From Verrucomicrobiota bacterium (lineage in GTDB: Bacteria > Verrucomicrobiota > Kiritimatiellia > RFP12 > UBA1067): a stretch of DNA of 40,405 nt. Location: assembly GCA_022704145.1 (NCBI GenBank), contig JAKJGY010000017.1:1-40405 (forward strand), given 5' to 3'. The notes beneath the pieces were generated by a model, which worked only from the letters and a program-made list of their open reading frames with translations, made no database searches and had not been told where the DNA came from. Both the position numbers and the translations under genes were made by a program. Below are positions 24,101 through 30,681 of this stretch, piece after piece. Within the stretch, counting starts at the first letter, position 1. Every line of letters begins with the position of its first letter.

Positions 24101-25045
24101 ATGAAACTGGGAAGCGATCGCTATCGGGAGCGTGCGGCTCCGTTGTGCGCGCTCCTGCTGTCGGCGGCCGCCGCGGCCGCCGATGACGTGACGCTCTCGG
24201 CCGGAGGGCGCGAGGCGCTCGCCTACCGGCCGGCGCCGAGCCCGAACAAGGTCTACGTGAGCAGGCTGCACGCGCCCTCGGGGGCGCAGGTGCTGCTCGA
24301 CGCCCCTGCCGACCATGTGCACCACCACGGCCTCATGCTGGGGCTGGATGTCGAGGGGGTCAGCTTCTGGCTGGACGGGCAGGAGAGGGGCACGCAGCGT
24401 CCGCGCGGCGCCCCGAAGGTCGAGGGCGGCACGCTCGCGCAGACGCTGGACTGGGTGACGTCCGACGGGCGGGCCCTGCTCGTGGAGGAGCGGAGCATCA
24501 CCGCGCATGCCGTGCCGGACGACGCCCATACCCTCGTGACCTGGCGCTCGCGCCTGACGCCCGCGCCGGGCTTGGCGCAGGTGAGCCTCGCGACCAAGCT
24601 GCACTACTCCGGGCTGGGGCTGCGGCTCCCCAAAAGCATGGACGGCAAGGCCAGTTTCGCCTTTCTGGGCGAGGTGGCGGGCGGGGGCACGGCCGTGCGC
24701 AACTCCGAGCGTGTGACGCAAGCCGACGGTGTGGCCTGCTGTGGCCCGCTGGCCGACGGGCGTCGCGTGACCGTGGCGATGTTCGCACGCCCGGGCGACG
24801 GCGCGACCCACTGGTTCACGATGTCCGACGCGCTGACCTACCTGAGCGCCACGAAGAACCAGTACCGCAGCCTGCTGACGATCCAGGATGGCGAGGCTCT
24901 GACGTTTGAATACGGTGTGGCGGTCTGGGACGGCGCGGCCGACGCGCCAGCGGTCGCCCGGGCCCGGGGGGTATGGGTACAGGCCATAAGCGAGAGCGGC
25001 GCGCCGCAGTCCGGCGCGCCGGACGACAGGAGGAGGGACAGATGA
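24101..25045 (+). CDS. Exported DUF6807 ('PmoA family') protein
   Basis: 314 residues with a signal peptide (APLCALLLSAAAAAADD). 'APADHVHHHGLMLGLD' is the histidine-rich signature of DUF6807 proteins, often named PmoA in databases, a label unrelated to methane monooxygenase. The family is a beta-sandwich common in PVC sugar-catabolism operons; its biochemical role is not established. The stop overlaps the next start as ATGA. Confidence 0.75.
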   Translation: MKLGSDRYRERAAPLCALLLSAAAAAADDVTLSAGGREALAYRPAPSPNKVYVSRLHAPSGAQVLLDAPADHVHHHGLMLGLDVEGVSFWLDGQERGTQRPRGAPKVEGGTLAQTLDWVTSDGRALLVEERSITAHAVPDDAHTLVTWRSRLTPAPGLAQVSLATKLHYSGLGLRLPKSMDGKASFAFLGEVAGGGTAVRNSERVTQADGVACCGPLADGRRVTVAMFARPGDGATHWFTMSDALTYLSATKNQYRSLLTIQDGEALTFEYGVAVWDGAADAPAVARARGVWVQAISESGAPQSGAPDDRRRDR

Positions 25046-26328
25046 GCAGCAGCGCAGTGACCAGGAGGGGATTCGTGAAACGCGCGGCGTTGGGCGCCGT
25101 GGCCGTGTCGGCCTTCAACATCGCCCGCGGGCAGAACGCCAACAGCCGCATCGGTGTCGGCTTCATCGGCGCGGGCGGGCGTCAGGGCGGGCATCTGGGC
25201 ATGCTCCGGCACCTGCGCGACAACGACAAGACCCCGCTCGACTTCGTGGCCGTGGCGGACGTCTACCGGCCGCATATGGAGCGCCGCAAGAAGGAGTTCG
25301 AGATCGCGCGCGGTTACCTTGACCACCGCGAGCTGCTGCAGGACAAGGGCGTGGACGTGGTGTGCATCGCCACGCCCGACCATCTGCACGGCTATCAGGC
25401 GATCGACGCGATCCAGGCCGGCAAGGACGTCTACTGCGAGAAGCCGGTCACGCACTGGCGCCAGTTCGAGCTGACGCGCCGGCTGGCCGACGTGGTGGCC
25501 GCCTCGGACCGGATGCTGCAGGTCGGCACCCAGGCCATGAGTGACGGCGCCTGGCACCAGATGAAGCGGCTGGTGAAGGAAGGCCTGATCGGCCAGCCGC
25601 TCTTCGGCGAGACCGGCTTCTTCCGTGTGGGGGACTGGGGCGAGCGCGGCATGCCGATCACGGATCCGAACGCCAAACCCGGCCCCGACCTGAACTGGGA
25701 GGCGTTCCTGGGCGACGCGCCGAAACGGCCGTTCAGTGTGGACCGCTTCTTCCGCTGGCGGCTCTTCGAGGACTACGCGGGCGGCCCCGTGACCGACCTG
25801 TACCCGCACTGCCTGACCCAGGTGGTCGACATCCTGGGTGTCGGGTTCCCGTCGGAGGTGGTGGCGCTCGGCGGCATCCACCGCTACCCGTACGAGCTGC
25901 GCGACGTGCCCGACACCTTCAACCTGCTGGCGCAGTACCCCGAGAAGGTCACGATCTCCGTGCTCGGCACGCAGGCCAACGACTACCAGACCACCGACCT
26001 GCGCGGCGCGGGCCAGCGCTGCCCGGTGATCCGCGGCTGGGACGGCAGCCTGTACATCGAGAAGAACAAGGAGATCGTGTTCATGCCGATCCGTGAGAAG
26101 GGCGCCAAGGATCCGCGGCGCATACCCATCGAGCGCGGCGAGAGCAACCTGGAACATTGGAAAAACCTGCTGCAGTGCTGCCAGACGCGTAAGCGTGACG
26201 AGCTGTGGAGCCCGATGGACCTGCAGTTCCGCACGCAGACCGTGCTGCACATGGCGATGCAGGCCTACCGCGCCGGCCGCACCGCCCGCTTCGACGCCGC
26301 CAAGCGCGAGATCCTGCCCGCCGGCTGA
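25042..26328 (+). CDS. Tat-exported Gfo/Idh/MocA family oxidoreductase
   Basis: 428 residues from the ATG at 25042, set by AGGAGGGACAG just upstream and the ATGA overlap with the DUF6807 gene. A twin-arginine signal 'TRRGFVKRAALGAVAVSA' is followed by a Rossmann domain ('IGVGFIGAGGRQGGHL') and the family motif 'EKPVTHW' where most members have EKP. The C-terminal half is the usual alpha/beta GFO_IDH_MocA_C domain. Tat export of a folded NAD(P)-binding enzyme is typical of PVC bacteria. It probably oxidises or reduces a sugar or cyclitol in the periplasm. Last gene before the CRISPR array. Confidence 0.88.
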   Translation: MSSSAVTRRGFVKRAALGAVAVSAFNIARGQNANSRIGVGFIGAGGRQGGHLGMLRHLRDNDKTPLDFVAVADVYRPHMERRKKEFEIARGYLDHRELLQDKGVDVVCIATPDHLHGYQAIDAIQAGKDVYCEKPVTHWRQFELTRRLADVVAASDRMLQVGTQAMSDGAWHQMKRLVKEGLIGQPLFGETGFFRVGDWGERGMPITDPNAKPGPDLNWEAFLGDAPKRPFSVDRFFRWRLFEDYAGGPVTDLYPHCLTQVVDILGVGFPSEVVALGGIHRYPYELRDVPDTFNLLAQYPEKVTISVLGTQANDYQTTDLRGAGQRCPVIRGWDGSLYIEKNKEIVFMPIREKGAKDPRRIPIERGESNLEHWKNLLQCCQTRKRDELWSPMDLQFRTQTVLHMAMQAYRAGRTARFDAAKREILPAG

Positions 26329-26371
26329 CCCGCCCGCGTCCGGAGGAGCGGCAGGGCAACGGAGTGTGTGA

Positions 26372-26405
26372 GCTTGGTGCCGCGCCTGTGAAGGCACTGG
26401 AAAAC
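26372..26405 (-). repeat. Degenerate terminal CRISPR repeat
   Basis: GCTTGGTGCCGCGCCTGTGA to AAAC keeps the framework of the repeat (CCGCGCC, GTGAAGGC, final AAAC) with a 2-bp deletion and several changes. It lies at the leader-distal end, where repeats usually decay. Confidence 0.7.
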
Positions 26406-26437
26406 CCGATTCCGCACTTTGCAAGGTGTGGAATCGG
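26401..26437 (-). terminator. Hairpin with T-run at the distal end of the array
   Basis: Between the degenerate repeat and the first full repeat, CCGATTCCGCAC (26406-26417) and GTGTGGAATCGG (26426-26437) form 12-bp arms with one mismatch around 8 bases. Read on the minus strand, the stem is followed directly by GTTTTCC from the degenerate repeat. This is the form of an intrinsic terminator for the pre-crRNA. Confidence 0.5.
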
Positions 26438-27705
26438 GCTTCAATGGGGCTACGCCGGTGAAGGCGCGGAAACATCTGCTGTGACACACCTCCAGAGGTG
26501 TGTCACTAACGCTTCAATGGGGCTACGCCGGTGAAGGCGCGGAAACATGCAGCTCGCGGTCTCCGTAAGCGTCGGAGCCTGGACGCTTCAATGGGGCCGC
26601 GCCGGTGAAAACGCGGAAATATCTGTGTCACACCTCCAGAGGTGTGTCACTAACGCTTCAATGGGGCCGCGCCGGTGAAGGCGCGGAAACTCTGGCGAGC
26701 GCGCTCGGCTTCCGGGTCGGCGTGGGCAGCTTCAATGGGGCCGCGCCGGTGAAGGCGCGGAAACACCACGCGCAAGCAGGTCTACGCCGAGGGGATCAAG
26801 CTTCAATGGGGCCGCGCCGGTGAAGGCGCGGAAACTGCCCCGCACTCGTGCCCGTATGTCCCAGGATATGCGCTTCAATGGGGCCGCGCCGGTGAAGGCG
26901 CGGAAACAGCATGTGGCCCGGTGCGGATCGCCGTGCCTGCCAGAGTGCTTCAATGGGGCCGCGCCGGTGAAGGCGCGGAAACTTGCTCTTCAACGATTAA
27001 ACAACGTCGCATAATATGCTTCAATGGGGCCGCGCCGGTGAAGGCGCGGAAACAGGGAGAGGGAGCGGGGCTCGCAGCGGAGCATAAGAGCTTCAATGGG
27101 GCCGCGCCGGTGAAGGCGCGGAAACGAGCTGGAGAAGTGGCACGGGAAAAACGGCGATGTGGCTTCAATGGGGCCGCGCCGGTGAAGGCGCGGAAACCAT
27201 CAAAAGAAAAGGATCACAAAAATGAACCTTACCCTGCTTCAATGGGGCCGCGCCGGTGAAGGCGCGGAAACCGCGAGATTTGCGCCGCCGGAGGGCTGAT
27301 CCCTCCACGCTTCAATGGGGCCGCGCCGGTGAAGGCGCGGAAACATATGCGACCGCGGGGCGGGGTGCTGCATGACCAGCCGCTTCAATGGGGCCGCGCC
27401 GGTGAAGGCGCGGAAACCTTCTGGCGAGTTGCCCAGACGAATCGGAAGGCTGGGCTTCAATGGGGCCGCGCCGGTGAAGGCGCGGAAACGCGCGGGTGTG
27501 CCTGCCGGGGTCTATGTTGATCCAGCTTCAATGGGGCCGCGCCGGTGAAGGCGCGGAAACAAGCGCGCGGGCTATTGGGGGTGCCCCTGCGGCAGCGAGC
27601 TTCAATGGGGCCGCGCCGGTGAAGGCGCGGAAACCGAGTGACAATCGTCCCTCTATACCCTTGGACAAAGCTTCAATGGGGCCGCGCCGGTGAAGGCGCG
27701 GAAAC
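26438..27705 (-). CRISPR. Type I-G CRISPR array: 18 repeats, 17 spacers
   Basis: 36-bp repeats start at 26438, 26511, 26585, 26655, 26729, 26800, 26872, 26947, 27018, 27090, 27162, 27236, 27309, 27382, 27454, 27525, 27599 and 27670. Spacers are 34-39 bp. On the plus strand the repeat begins GCTTCAATGGGG and ends GGCGCGGAAAC. Transcribed on the minus strand it begins GTTTCC and ends ATTGAAGC, a normal crRNA 5' handle, with a 7-bp stem CCGCGCC / GGCGCGG around TTCACC for Cas6-type cutting. Fifteen repeats are identical. Those at 26438 and 26511 have GCTACG in place of GCCGCG, and that at 26585 has three changes; all three are at the left end, so the leader is on the right, next to cas2. Confidence 0.97.
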
Positions 27706-27777
27706 TTACGGTCTGCAAATGTGTTGCGGGGCAACGGTTTGCGGGGCCGTTTGCGAGCGGTGTTGGGAAGTGTGCCG
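27706..27777 (-). promoter_or_regulatory. CRISPR leader
   Basis: The 72 bp between the cas terminator and the newest repeat contain no ORF. On the minus strand CGCAA occurs three times at 12-15 bp spacing. Leader identity follows from repeat orientation, conserved repeats on this side and nearness to cas2. A precise -10/-35 could not be fixed. Confidence 0.55.
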
Positions 27778-27809
27778 AAAAAGGCCCGCGAGGTCAAGCC
27801 TCGCGGGCC
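27778..27809 (-). terminator. Intrinsic terminator of the cas operon
   Basis: Perfect 11-bp arms GGCCCGCGAGG (27783-27793) and CCTCGCGGGCC (27799-27809) with loop TCAAG. On the minus strand the stem is followed by TTTTT (27782-27778). It lies between cas2 and the array leader. Confidence 0.88.
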
Positions 27810-27842
27810 GGAAAAGTGTGAAAGATACGGTTTTCAAAGGGC

Positions 27843-27885
27843 TTCGAGCGGGTGCGGCGGTTTCCGCAGCACACGACCGCTCGAA
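27843..27885. other. Long imperfect hairpin just after cas2
   Basis: TTCGAGCGG (27843-27851) pairs with CCGCTCGAA (27877-27885), with an inner GCGG/CCGC pairing. It sits between the cas2 stop and the terminator and may stabilise the 3' end of the cas mRNA or be an integration-associated element. Confidence 0.4.
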
Positions 27886-27893
27886 ACATGGGG

Positions 27894-28184
27894 TCAGACG
27901 ACCTGCGTGCGCTGCTCGGGCCGCCAGACCTTGCCGACATAAACGATCTCGGGCACCGGGCGCTCGCCCTCGACCGGGCCGGCGTCGACGAAGAGCGTCT
28001 GGTCCTCGTCATGGTTCATGCGGGTCTTGAGTTCGTCGGTCAGCGCGTGGCGCTCGCGCGGGTTGAGTTGGCAACAGAACACGGAGTACTGGACACGCTC
28101 GCCCCAGCCGCGCATGAGCTTGAAGACCCGCGCGCGGCGGCGGTCGTCGGGGATGTCGTAGGAGACTAGGAAAAATCGGCGCAT
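27894..28184 (-). CDS. cas2: CRISPR-associated endonuclease Cas2
   Basis: 96 residues from the ATG at 28184 (MRRFFLVSYDIPDDRRRARV), 10 bp after the cas1 stop; the longer frame to 28268 lies inside cas4-cas1. The ferredoxin-like fold begins with strand 'FFLVSYD' carrying the conserved metal-site Asp10, then 'VFKLMRGWGERVQYSVFCCQ'. Normal length for Cas2. It forms the Cas1-Cas2 integrase that adds spacers to the array. Last gene before the terminator. Confidence 0.95.
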   Translation of the reverse strand: MRRFFLVSYDIPDDRRRARVFKLMRGWGERVQYSVFCCQLNPRERHALTDELKTRMNHDEDQTLFVDAGPVEGERPVPEIVYVGKVWRPEQRTQVV

Positions 28185-28194
28185 GGCGTACTTC

Positions 28195-29898
28195 TCAGCG
28201 GGTGGTGATGCCGGTGTATTCGGGGATCTCGCCGCGCAGGGTCTTGGCGAGCAGCTTGGCCTGCACACGGATGACCGCCCGCCACGAGCAGCGGTAGTCG
28301 AAGACCGGATGGGTGATCATCTGGTCGAGGCGCAGCTCGTAGGCGCGGATCAGGGCCTTGCGGGCGCAGTCCTTCATGGCGCAGCCCGCGTGGCTGGTCA
28401 CGAAGTCCGCGACGCCGACCATGCCGGTGTTGATGGCCGAGAGCACGGCGGAGTCCACGACCAGGGGCCGGAACTCCTCCATCAGGTCGAGGGCCAGCGC
28501 GGGGCGTCCGTGGCGCGGGCGGTGCAGGAAGCCCCAGTAGGGGTCGAGGCCCTCCGACAGCAGGGCGACGGTACACTCTTTCGCGAGCAGCGCGTAGCCG
28601 AAGGAGAGCATCGCGTTGATGGGGTCTTTGGGCGGACGCCGGTTGCGCGAGGACGGCGAGAAGGCGGCGCGCGCCGCGCCCTCGGTGATGAGCCCGGCCC
28701 AGTTGGCGAAGTAGAGGGCGGCGACGGAACCTTCGACACCCATGAGTTCGTCGGTGTCGGTGCAGGCGTCGAGCCGCAGGATCAGGCGGCGCATCTCTTC
28801 GAGCGCGGCCTCGAGGTCTTCGGTGGTGTTGCGGCGCAGGAAGGTTCGCTGGTTCTGGGCCTTGGCGCGGATGAAGGCCTGGGCGAGGGGCAGGCGGCGG
28901 CCGTCGTCGGCCGCAGCGGCGAACTGCGCGGCGCGGTCGTAGGCGTTGCGCAGGCCGATACCCATGGTGACGCCGTAGAACCAGTGGCCTAGGGAGAGGT
29001 GGACGACGGGGATGCCGCGTTCGCAGAGCAGGTGCAGGCACTGGGCCGAGACGGAGACGTTGCCGCAGAGCACGAGCTGGGAGACGTCCTTGAGCGGGAA
29101 CTCGCCGAGCTTGGCGGAGCCCTTCTCGACATGCAGGGCGTCGCCGGACTTGCCGACGCGCGCGCCCTGCTCCTGCACGTAGAGCGGCAGGGCGTCGTCG
29201 CGGGCGGGGTAGAGGCGGCGGATGTCGGGCGGATCCTTCTCCGCGCCGTTGAGCAGGTTGGTCTCGTCCGGCAGGCAGATGCCCGCGAGCGAGCAGCCGA
29301 CGCACTTGGGCGAATCGGTGAGAGGCGGGGGCGGGTCGGCGCGCTGCGAGCAGGCGCGGGCCTCGGCGATGAGGTGGCGCGTGCGGGCCTCGAGTTCCTC
29401 CGTGAAGTCGACGCGCACGCGGCGGCGGGCGTCGGCGAAATAGAGCATGCCGTAGTCGGAGGCATGGCCGTGCTCGCGCAGGAGCATGCCCTGACACATG
29501 AGCTGGACGCGCTCGGGCTCGTAGGACTTTTGGGGCGTGGGCGGGACGCGGCCGCGCTTGGTGTCGACCGGCACGGCCTGGCCGTCGGCGACTTCGAGGA
29601 GGTCGAGCTTGCAGGAGAGGCCGAGGTTTTCCGAGCCGAGCGCGACGGAGCGGGCCACGGCGGGGGGCTCGTCCGGGTCGACGGGCGGCGGAAGCGGATC
29701 GGCTGCATCGTCGACGCGGGCGTGGGCGGAGCGGCCCTGGTCGGTGTAGAGGTTGTCGTCCCAGCGCTCGGCCACGTACATGAGGTGGAAGAGCCGCGGG
29801 CAGTAGGCGTACTCGTTGACAAGACGCACCGGAATGGGATCGGAATTGGTAATAGGTCCTATAGGGCCTATAGGACTTATATTTACTGGCTGGCTCAT
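28195..29898 (-). CDS. cas4-cas1: Cas4-Cas1 fusion (adaptation nuclease/integrase)
   Basis: 567 residues. The Cas4 half (about 20-215) has Cys33 ('AYCPRLFHL') with C199, C202 and C208 ('CVGCSLAGIC') for a 4Fe-4S cluster, and RecB-type residues His59, Asp99 and Asp112-x-Lys114. The Cas1 half (about 220-567) has Glu389 ('GVEGSVAALYF'), His459 ('WGFLHRPRHG') and Asp471/Glu474 ('LDLMEEFRP'), a full active site. Such fusions are a hallmark of type I-G; the Cas4 part trims prespacers and sets PAM orientation. The start overlaps the preceding stop as ATGA. Residues about 7-16 (ISPIGPIGPI) are encoded by a 9-bp tandem repeat, not by the Cas4 fold. Confidence 0.96.
   Translation of the reverse strand: MSQPVNISPIGPIGPITNSDPIPVRLVNEYAYCPRLFHLMYVAERWDDNLYTDQGRSAHARVDDAADPLPPPVDPDEPPAVARSVALGSENLGLSCKLDLLEVADGQAVPVDTKRGRVPPTPQKSYEPERVQLMCQGMLLREHGHASDYGMLYFADARRRVRVDFTEELEARTRHLIAEARACSQRADPPPPLTDSPKCVGCSLAGICLPDETNLLNGAEKDPPDIRRLYPARDDALPLYVQEQGARVGKSGDALHVEKGSAKLGEFPLKDVSQLVLCGNVSVSAQCLHLLCERGIPVVHLSLGHWFYGVTMGIGLRNAYDRAAQFAAAADDGRRLPLAQAFIRAKAQNQRTFLRRNTTEDLEAALEEMRRLILRLDACTDTDELMGVEGSVAALYFANWAGLITEGAARAAFSPSSRNRRPPKDPINAMLSFGYALLAKECTVALLSEGLDPYWGFLHRPRHGRPALALDLMEEFRPLVVDSAVLSAINTGMVGVADFVTSHAGCAMKDCARKALIRAYELRLDQMITHPVFDYRCSWRAVIRVQAKLLAKTLRGEIPEYTGITTR
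29851..29880 (-). repeat. 9-bp tandem repeat tract at the cas4-cas1 start
   Basis: On the minus strand AGTCCTATA, GGCCCTATA, GGACCTATT follow the first few codons of cas4-cas1, giving SPI-GPI-GPI. The unit NRNCCTATA recurs at 30068-30098, 30641-30681 and 39687-39718. Confidence 0.85.
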
Positions 29899-30671
29899 GG
29901 CTGGCCCTCGCGGTGGCGGAGGCGGGCGGCGTGCATGCGCTCGGAGATGCCGCCGTGCTCGAGGAAGTCGCGCTCGAGCTGCTGGATCAGGCGGTCGAGC
30001 AGGTAGGTGGCCTGGCAGGTCAGGCAGATCGCGGCGTTGGCGGCGGTCTCGGGGGCGGCTTGCTCGAAATAGGGCCTATAGGTTTTATAGGACCTATTGG
30101 GGAGATAGGCGAGGCGGCGGATCTCCTGGGCTTGCGGGTGGTCTTTGGGCCACAGCGCGAGGCTTCGCTGGCGGAGGAAGTCGCGGTAGTCGGCGAGCAG
30201 TTCCTCCAGGCTGGCGCGGGCCACGCCGATGAGGCGCAGCTCGGTCTTGCTGGAGGTGCCAGCGGCGGCGCTGCCCTCGACGATGTTCTGCTTGCCGCTG
30301 CGGGCGGCCTGCACCATCTGGTCGTGGGTACGCGAGCGCCGGTCGATGAAGCGGTCGCAGAAGACGACGGTGGCGTCGTAGGCGATCTCGGCGGCCTCGT
30401 GCGCGCGCAGGCCCGCGAAGCCGCCGTGGGGCCGGACGATCTCGCCGCCGCGGCCGCCGTCGGGTGTGAGGCGGCGAACGGCGTCCGCCGCCGCCTCGCG
30501 CACAGCCGCCTCCGGGTCGGTCTGCGCGAGCGCGGCGAGCGTCTGGCGCAGGGCGGACGAGTCCAGCGCGGCCGCGAGCCGCGCCCCCGTCGCGCGCACG
30601 GCCGGGTCGGCGTGCCGCAGGAGGAGGGCGAGGTCGGAGAGAATAGGGGGAATAGGACTTATAGGGTACAT
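29895..30671 (-). CDS. HEAT-like/four-helix-bundle 'suffix' protein embedded in the cas operon
   Basis: 258 residues from the ATG at 30671, five bp after the csb2 stop; an upstream open frame to 30938 overlaps csb2 and is rejected. Residues about 10-70 look like HEAT repeats ('LLLRHADPAVRATGARLAAA', 'DPEAAVREAAADAVRRL'). Residues about 80-185 match a four-helix-bundle protein of the S23/Avd-like superfamily ('AYDATVVFCDRFI', 'GKQNIVEGSAAAGTSSK', 'SLEELLADYRDFL'). The last 50 residues match the 'suffix' segment ('ICLTCQATYLLDRLIQQLER'). Between bundle and suffix the text 'RSYKTYRPY' is encoded by a 9-bp tandem repeat. The stop overlaps cas4-cas1 as ATGA, so it is translated with the adaptation genes. 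It is not a known core component of type I-G; role unknown. Confidence 0.8.
   Translation of the reverse strand: MYPISPIPPILSDLALLLRHADPAVRATGARLAAALDSSALRQTLAALAQTDPEAAVREAAADAVRRLTPDGGRGGEIVRPHGGFAGLRAHEAAEIAYDATVVFCDRFIDRRSRTHDQMVQAARSGKQNIVEGSAAAGTSSKTELRLIGVARASLEELLADYRDFLRQRSLALWPKDHPQAQEIRRLAYLPNRSYKTYRPYFEQAAPETAANAAICLTCQATYLLDRLIQQLERDFLEHGGISERMHAARLRHREGQP
30068..30098 (-). repeat. 9-bp tandem repeat inside the four-helix-bundle gene
   Basis: On the minus strand AGGTCCTAT, AAAACCTAT, AGGCCCTAT encode RSY-KTY-RPY. It is the same unit as at 29851-29880, read in a different frame. Confidence 0.85.
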
Positions 30672-30681
30672 AGGACCTATT
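30641..30681 (-). repeat. 9-bp tandem repeat at the csb2/four-helix-bundle junction
   Basis: On the minus strand AGGTCCTAT, GTACCCTAT, AAGTCCTAT, TCCCCCTAT. The tract supplies the TAG stop of csb2 and the ATG start of the next gene (MYPISPIPPI). Confidence 0.85.

Noticed and set aside
24101..25045. Reading the DUF6807 protein as a methane monooxygenase subunit (PmoA)
   Set aside because: The database name is historical. The protein is exported, has no transmembrane bundle, and sits in a sugar operon.
26605..27693. Short ORFs within the CRISPR array repeating 'FNGAAPVKARK'
   Set aside because: They are translations of the CRISPR repeat, not proteins.
28166..29497. 443-codon frame overlapping cas4-cas1 on the same strand
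   Set aside because: Out-of-frame shadow rich in Arg/Pro; the Cas4-Cas1 frame carries all active-site residues.
29821..30681. A diversity-generating retroelement around the four-helix-bundle gene
   Set aside because: No reverse transcriptase or template/variable repeat pair is present in the window.
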